Shown: positions 4,073 to 6,378 of the stretch, in pieces | How positions within the stretch are numbered: position 1 is the stretch's first letter | Layout: every line of letters begins with the position of its first letter | NCBI GenBank assembly: GCA_029880665.1 | Contig: JAOUNZ010000061.1 | Span: 1-6,378 of the forward strand | Reading direction: 5' to 3' | Source: Candidatus Nitrosopumilus sp. | Lineage (GTDB): Archaea > Thermoproteota > Nitrososphaeria > Nitrososphaerales > Nitrosopumilaceae | Length of the DNA: 6,378 nt | Program-made: the position numbers and the translations under genes | Notes under the pieces: model-generated | Seen by the model: the letters and a program-made list of their open reading frames with translations, nothing else | Database searches by the model: none | What the model was told of the DNA's origin: nothing

Positions 4073-4966
4073 ATGGGTAAAGGCTATTCAACTGAAGAGA
4101 TTAGAAAAAAACTGATCTCATCTTTGGATGGCACTAGTGATGGAATGTCCGGTGTTGAGATTTCAGAAAAAATTGGTGTTAATAGAATTACCATGGCAAA
4201 ATATCTTAAAGTTTTTGCAGCTGAAGGATTACTGCGACAAAAAAACATTGGTAATATTACATTGTGGTTTTTAGAACCAGGACAAGAGTCTTTCAATTTT
4301 CCTGACGATTACTTCAAAGTAGAATCTAGATATTTTGAATACTTGGTAAAAGGTACTGAAGATCAAGTTTATTCTTTAATTCGTAACTGCTTGTACTCTG
4401 GAGGAACTGCAAATCGTTTGATATTGGAAGTAATTTTACCTTCTATTACTCGTGTAAAAAACTTGTTTGATGAGGGTAAAATTGGAACTGCGGAGCAAAA
4501 TCTACTTGAAACTACTATTTCAAAATCACTTCAAATTTTTAATCAAATTCAGACAGTTTCTGATCCAAAAAAGAACGTAGTTGTAATTGCAGCCGATACA
4601 TATAGCAGGTTACATTCTGAAGCAGCATCTGCTGCATATCATTCTGATGGTTGGAAAGTTTCTCATTTGGGTGATATGTCATCTGCGATCAATATCTTGT
4701 TTGATCTTGATTTCCAAAAACTGATTGGAAAAATATGGAAACAAAAACCTGGGATAATGCTTGTAGTTATATTCTCACAAACTAGTGAAGGTTTAAACTT
4801 TTTTGCAGATTCTATAAATCCTATCAAAGAAAAATCTGGCAAACGTATGAAATTGGTCTTATGTGGGAAAACTCTAAAAAAAGCTAAAACTCTTCCTGAT
4901 TTATCGTCTGATAAAATTGGAGATGTTTTACAATGGTCTCAAACAGTTTCTCAAAATACAGAATGA
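4073..4966 (+). CDS. Winged-helix transcriptional regulator with cobalamin-binding-like C-terminal domain
   Basis: 297 residues. Residues 6-68 form a winged helix: GMSGVEISEKIGVNRITMAKYL is the helix-turn-helix and NITLWFLEPG the wing. Residues 90-160 look like the four-helix cap of B12-binding proteins (ILPSITRVKNLFDEGKIGTAEQNLLETTI). Residues 167-293 look like its Rossmann-type partner (NVVVIAADTYSRLHSEAASAAYHSDGWKVSHLGD). CarH-like sensors with this order bind adenosylcobalamin. Here the cap motif W-x9-EH reads F132-x9-Q142-N143. Of the D-x-H-x-x-G motif only a His (181) seems to remain. Cobalamin binding is therefore doubtful, and the protein may sense another ligand or act without one. 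The start is supported by a TATA box 26 nt upstream. The gene converges on tRNA-Ile, seven bases away. Its targets are unknown. Confidence 0.82.
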   Translation: MGKGYSTEEIRKKLISSLDGTSDGMSGVEISEKIGVNRITMAKYLKVFAAEGLLRQKNIGNITLWFLEPGQESFNFPDDYFKVESRYFEYLVKGTEDQVYSLIRNCLYSGGTANRLILEVILPSITRVKNLFDEGKIGTAEQNLLETTISKSLQIFNQIQTVSDPKKNVVVIAADTYSRLHSEAASAAYHSDGWKVSHLGDMSSAINILFDLDFQKLIGKIWKQKPGIMLVVIFSQTSEGLNFFADSINPIKEKSGKRMKLVLCGKTLKKAKTLPDLSSDKIGDVLQWSQTVSQNTE

Positions 4967-4973
4967 TGAAAAA

Positions 4974-5048
4974 TGGGCCCGATGTGATTCGAACACATGA
5001 CCTTTCGATTATCAGTCGAACGCTCCAGCCAAGCTGAGCTACGAGCCC
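4974..5048 (-). tRNA. tRNA-Ile (GAU)
   Basis: A 75-nt cloverleaf on the minus strand. The acceptor stem is GGGCTCG/CGGGCCC with one U-G pair. The D arm is GCTC...GAGC, and the anticodon stem TTCGA/TCGAA encloses CTGATAA with anticodon GAT. The T arm is ATGTG/CACAT around TTCGAAT. The discriminator is A. CCA is not encoded and there is no intron. A TATA-like CTTAAAT (about 5074-5080, minus strand) lies about 29 nt upstream, next to the stop codon of the thioredoxin-like gene. That gene ends 33 bases before this tRNA on the same strand, so co-transcription is also possible. Confidence 0.96.
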
Positions 5049-5081
5049 ATAAACAAATCTCTAGGCAAGACTCATTTAAGT

Positions 5082-5636
5082 TTAATTTTCTTTCCACTTA
5101 ATTGAGCATCCAATTGACGGGTCAAAATCTTTTTCAATTTTTTCTCCAGACAACAATTTTTCAATATTTTTAATCATTGTTTTCTCAGTAGCTAAATCAT
5201 CTGGCCTCATAGCATTATCTATTCTTCCATGAAAAACTAGCTCTTTTTGGCTATTAAACAAGAATGGATCTGGAGTACACATTGCACCATATTTTTTAGC
5301 AATTTCTTGAGTTTCATCTATTAGATAGTCAAACTCAAATCCTTTCTCTTTTGCCGTCTCTTTCATTGCATCAAAACTATCTTCAGGATAGTCAGTAGAA
5401 TCATTGCTGTTTATTCCTATGATGGCAATTTCATTTCCAAATTTTTCATATAACTCATTTAATGCATTAACTTTTGCCTTGACATATGGGCAGTGATTAC
5501 ACATAAAGATAATCAAAAACCCTTTTTTTCCTTGATAATTATTTAGTGAGTGTTTTTTATCGTCAATTCCTAATAGTTTAAAATCAGGTGAAATATCTCC
5601 TGTTTTTAGCTTAATTTGAGATTCTAAAAGTACCAT
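5082..5636 (-). CDS. Thioredoxin/peroxiredoxin-like protein (PRX-like, AhpC/TSA superfamily)
   Basis: 184 residues with a thioredoxin fold and no signal peptide, so probably cytoplasmic. GDISPDFKLLGIDDKKHSL (13-31) is the usual N-terminal part of the AhpC/TSA and TlpA-like group. FLIIFMCNHCPYVK (40-53) carries the C46-x2-C49 redox motif at the start of the first helix. MCTPDPFLF (119-127) holds the conserved Pro opposite the active site, preceded by another cysteine (C120). GCSIKW (176-181) is the conserved tail of the PRX-like subgroup of thioredoxin family proteins. The likely role is a thiol-disulfide exchange or peroxide-handling protein, but the substrate cannot be read from the sequence. 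The ATG at 5636 is supported by a TATA-like ATTTTATT about 25 nt upstream (5658-5665). Another ATG 8 nt upstream is out of frame. It is divergent from tRNA-Ala. Confidence 0.88.
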   Translation of the reverse strand: MVLLESQIKLKTGDISPDFKLLGIDDKKHSLNNYQGKKGFLIIFMCNHCPYVKAKVNALNELYEKFGNEIAIIGINSNDSTDYPEDSFDAMKETAKEKGFEFDYLIDETQEIAKKYGAMCTPDPFLFNSQKELVFHGRIDNAMRPDDLATEKTMIKNIEKLLSGEKIEKDFDPSIGCSIKWKEN

Positions 5637-5657
5637 AGTACCATGATCCTATTTTCA

Positions 5658-5665
5658 AATAAAAT
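5658..5665 (-). promoter_or_regulatory. Probable TATA box of the thioredoxin-like gene
   Basis: ATTTTATT on the minus strand is centred about 25 nt upstream of the ATG at 5636, which suggests a leaderless or nearly leaderless transcript. The 80-nt gap to tRNA-Ala also holds a TATA-like AATTAAAAT (5684-5692) for the tRNA, so the gap is a compact divergent promoter region. Confidence 0.5.
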
Positions 5666-5716
5666 CCTTGCCAAGAAGACAACAATTAAAATCCACACAT
5701 TATTCATTCTTCATGT

Positions 5717-5790
5717 GGGCCGGTAGTATAGCCTGGTAGTATACCCGCCTTGCACGCGGGGGGTCACGGATTCAAATTCCGTCCGGTCCA
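5717..5790 (+). tRNA. tRNA-Ala (UGC)
   Basis: A 74-nt cloverleaf. The acceptor stem GGGCCGG/CCGGTCC contains the G3-U70 wobble pair, which is the universal identity signal for alanyl-tRNA synthetase. The anticodon stem CCCGC/GCGGG encloses CTTGCAC with anticodon TGC. The T arm is ACGGA/TCCGT around TTCAAAT. The discriminator is A and CCA is not encoded. The D arm is slightly irregular, since with standard numbering its outer pair is G10-U25. There is no intron. Confidence 0.96.
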
Positions 5791-5833
5791 CTTTCATCTC
5801 CGATCTGTGCTGAATTTCAGATTGCTGGATGGA

Positions 5834-5841
5834 TTTAAATA
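5834..5841 (+). promoter_or_regulatory. TATA box of the 33-residue ORF
   Basis: TTTAAATA is an excellent archaeal TATA box centred 26.5 nt before the ATG at 5864, the same spacing as at amoC and amoA. It is a main reason for believing that the very short ORF is expressed. Confidence 0.65.
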
Positions 5842-5863
5842 GGATAAGTTTACGTTTTTTCTT

Positions 5864-5965
5864 ATGACAAGCGCATCAGACGCATGGCCGGTATTTATTC
5901 CACTCATTGTCGGTTTGACTCCAGGTTTAATCTACTGGTTGGCAATTACTGCAAAGAGGAAATAG
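5864..5965 (+). CDS. Predicted single-helix membrane miniprotein (33 residues)
   Basis: A 33-codon ORF starting MTSASDAWPVFIPL. A short polar N terminus is followed by one hydrophobic helix (about residues 9-29, containing VFIPLIVGLTPGLIYWLAI) and a positive tail (AKRK). This matches a small single-pass protein with its C terminus inside, by the positive-inside rule. The gene has its own strong TATA box, no leader and a hairpin plus T-run at its end, so it looks like a complete transcription unit. I do not recognise the family. Small membrane proteins of this kind are often accessory subunits of respiratory or membrane enzymes, and extra small subunits have been described for archaeal ammonia monooxygenase. 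No link to a specific complex can be shown from this sequence. Confidence 0.72.
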   Translation: MTSASDAWPVFIPLIVGLTPGLIYWLAITAKRK

Positions 5966-5992
5966 AACTACCTCTATTTTTAATTTCTTTTT
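5955..5992 (+). terminator. Hairpin and T-rich tract after the miniprotein gene
   Basis: AGAGG (5955-5959) pairs with CCTCT (5971-5975) across the stop codon, and is followed by ATTTTTAATTTCTTTTTATTC. The T-rich part is the more convincing archaeal stop signal. The stem is short, with an 11-base loop. Confidence 0.5.
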
Positions 5993-6004
5993 ATTCTTTG
6001 ATAT

Positions 6005-6047
6005 TAGTGTGAACTAGGTTAAACGTTGTTACCTTTCTTGTTCACTA
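6005..6047. repeat. Nested inverted repeat upstream of the secreted-protein gene
   Basis: GTGAAC (6009-6014) pairs with GTTCAC (6040-6045). Inside, AGGTTAA (6016-6022) pairs with TTACCT (6029-6034), leaving one T bulged and an ACGTTG loop. It lies about 50 nt before the next start codon. It could be a regulatory hairpin or operator, or a stop signal for convergent transcription. Confidence 0.4.
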
Positions 6048-6095
6048 TATGTTATGTTATATGAAATTAATATCTAATCTGAAGGGAATTCAACG

Positions 6096-6378
6096 ATGAA
6101 ACTTTTTGTATGTGTATTTATGATTTTATTCTTCGTTCCTTTCTCACAAGCATTCTCTGCAGAAAAAACCGATAATCTTCCAACTCTGAGTGTTTCTTTG
6201 ATGAATGAAACTTTTGTCTATCGTGATTCTGAAGGATATACTGTTGTGGTTGGATTAGTTGAAAACAATAACCAACTAACTTCTGTATCTAATGTTCGAT
6301 TAAAAATAAATTTCTTTGATGACTTTAATCCTAATCCTTTGGAAGTAGTTGAGGGATATGCCACTCTTGAAGTAATTT
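6096..6378 (+). CDS. Secreted or surface protein, N-terminal part (runs off the window)
   Basis: 94 codons are visible and the frame is still open at the right edge. The N terminus MKLFVCVFMILFFVPFSQAFSA is a clear signal peptide, with cleavage likely after QAFSA. The mature part (TLSVSLMNETFVYRDSEGYTVVVGLVENNNQ, then VRLKINFFDD) alternates hydrophobic and polar residues and has the pattern of an Ig-like or FxLYD-type beta-sandwich domain. Such domains are common in thaumarchaeal surface and exported proteins. An earlier ATG at 6061 is out of frame and stops almost at once. No clear ribosome binding site is seen. AT-rich AAATTAATAT (6064-6073) lies about 27 nt upstream and may be the TATA box. 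The function is unknown, and nothing more can be said without the remaining sequence. Confidence 0.78.
   Translation, partial: MKLFVCVFMILFFVPFSQAFSAEKTDNLPTLSVSLMNETFVYRDSEGYTVVVGLVENNNQLTSVSNVRLKINFFDDFNPNPLEVVEGYATLEVI

Noticed and set aside
4084..4296. Minus-strand open frame inside the winged-helix gene
   Set aside because: It is antisense to the conserved helix-turn-helix coding sequence and has no recognisable protein features.
5717..5790. Possible intron in tRNA-Ala because of an irregular D arm
   Set aside because: The gene folds into a full 74-nt cloverleaf with G-U pairs in the D stem. No bulge-helix-bulge is needed or visible.

Overview
The window comes from an ammonia-oxidising archaeon of the Nitrososphaerota (Thaumarchaeota), most likely a Nitrosopumilus or Nitrosarchaeum-like member of the marine/freshwater group I.1a. 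The evidence is the archaeal ammonia monooxygenase genes amoC, amoX, amoA and the 5' end of amoB, the low GC content, promoters built from a TATA box about 26 nt upstream of leaderless start codons, and a tRNA gene with archaeal bulge-helix-bulge introns.

Region 1 (1-2200) is the amo locus. The first 35 codons of amoB lie on the minus strand and end exactly at the predicted mature N-terminal copper-ligand histidine. amoC, amoX and amoA follow on the plus strand. The 256-nt amoB-amoC gap holds the divergent promoters. The three plus-strand genes are separated by 111 and 144 nt, and each gap holds a hairpin or T-rich terminator-like element followed by a TATA-like box for the next gene. The cluster therefore looks like a row of individually promoted genes rather than a tight operon. 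Together the products form the membrane copper enzyme that oxidises ammonia to hydroxylamine.

Region 2 (2200-3490) holds a complete Dam-type N6-adenine DNA methyltransferase with no visible restriction partner. It has an inverted repeat in its promoter and many GATC sites in its own coding sequence. It is followed tail-to-tail by tRNA-Thr(GGU) on the minus strand, then by tRNA-Leu(UAA) on the plus strand. The tRNA-Leu gene carries two introns that I could place to the base: 22 nt in the D arm (23/24) and 15 nt at the canonical 37/38 site.

Region 3 (3490-5050) holds a small cysteine-rich protein of unknown function on the minus strand, with a perfect 14-bp palindrome at its promoter. Next is a winged-helix regulator with a cobalamin-binding-like C-terminal half whose cap motif is degenerate, then tRNA-Ile(GAU) on the minus strand.

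Region 4 (5050-6378) holds a thioredoxin/peroxiredoxin-like protein (minus), tRNA-Ala(UGC) with the G3-U70 identity pair, a 33-residue single-helix membrane miniprotein with a very good promoter, and the start of a secreted protein that runs off the window.

The non-amo genes look like core genes for this lineage. I see no insertion sequence, CRISPR array or phage gene.
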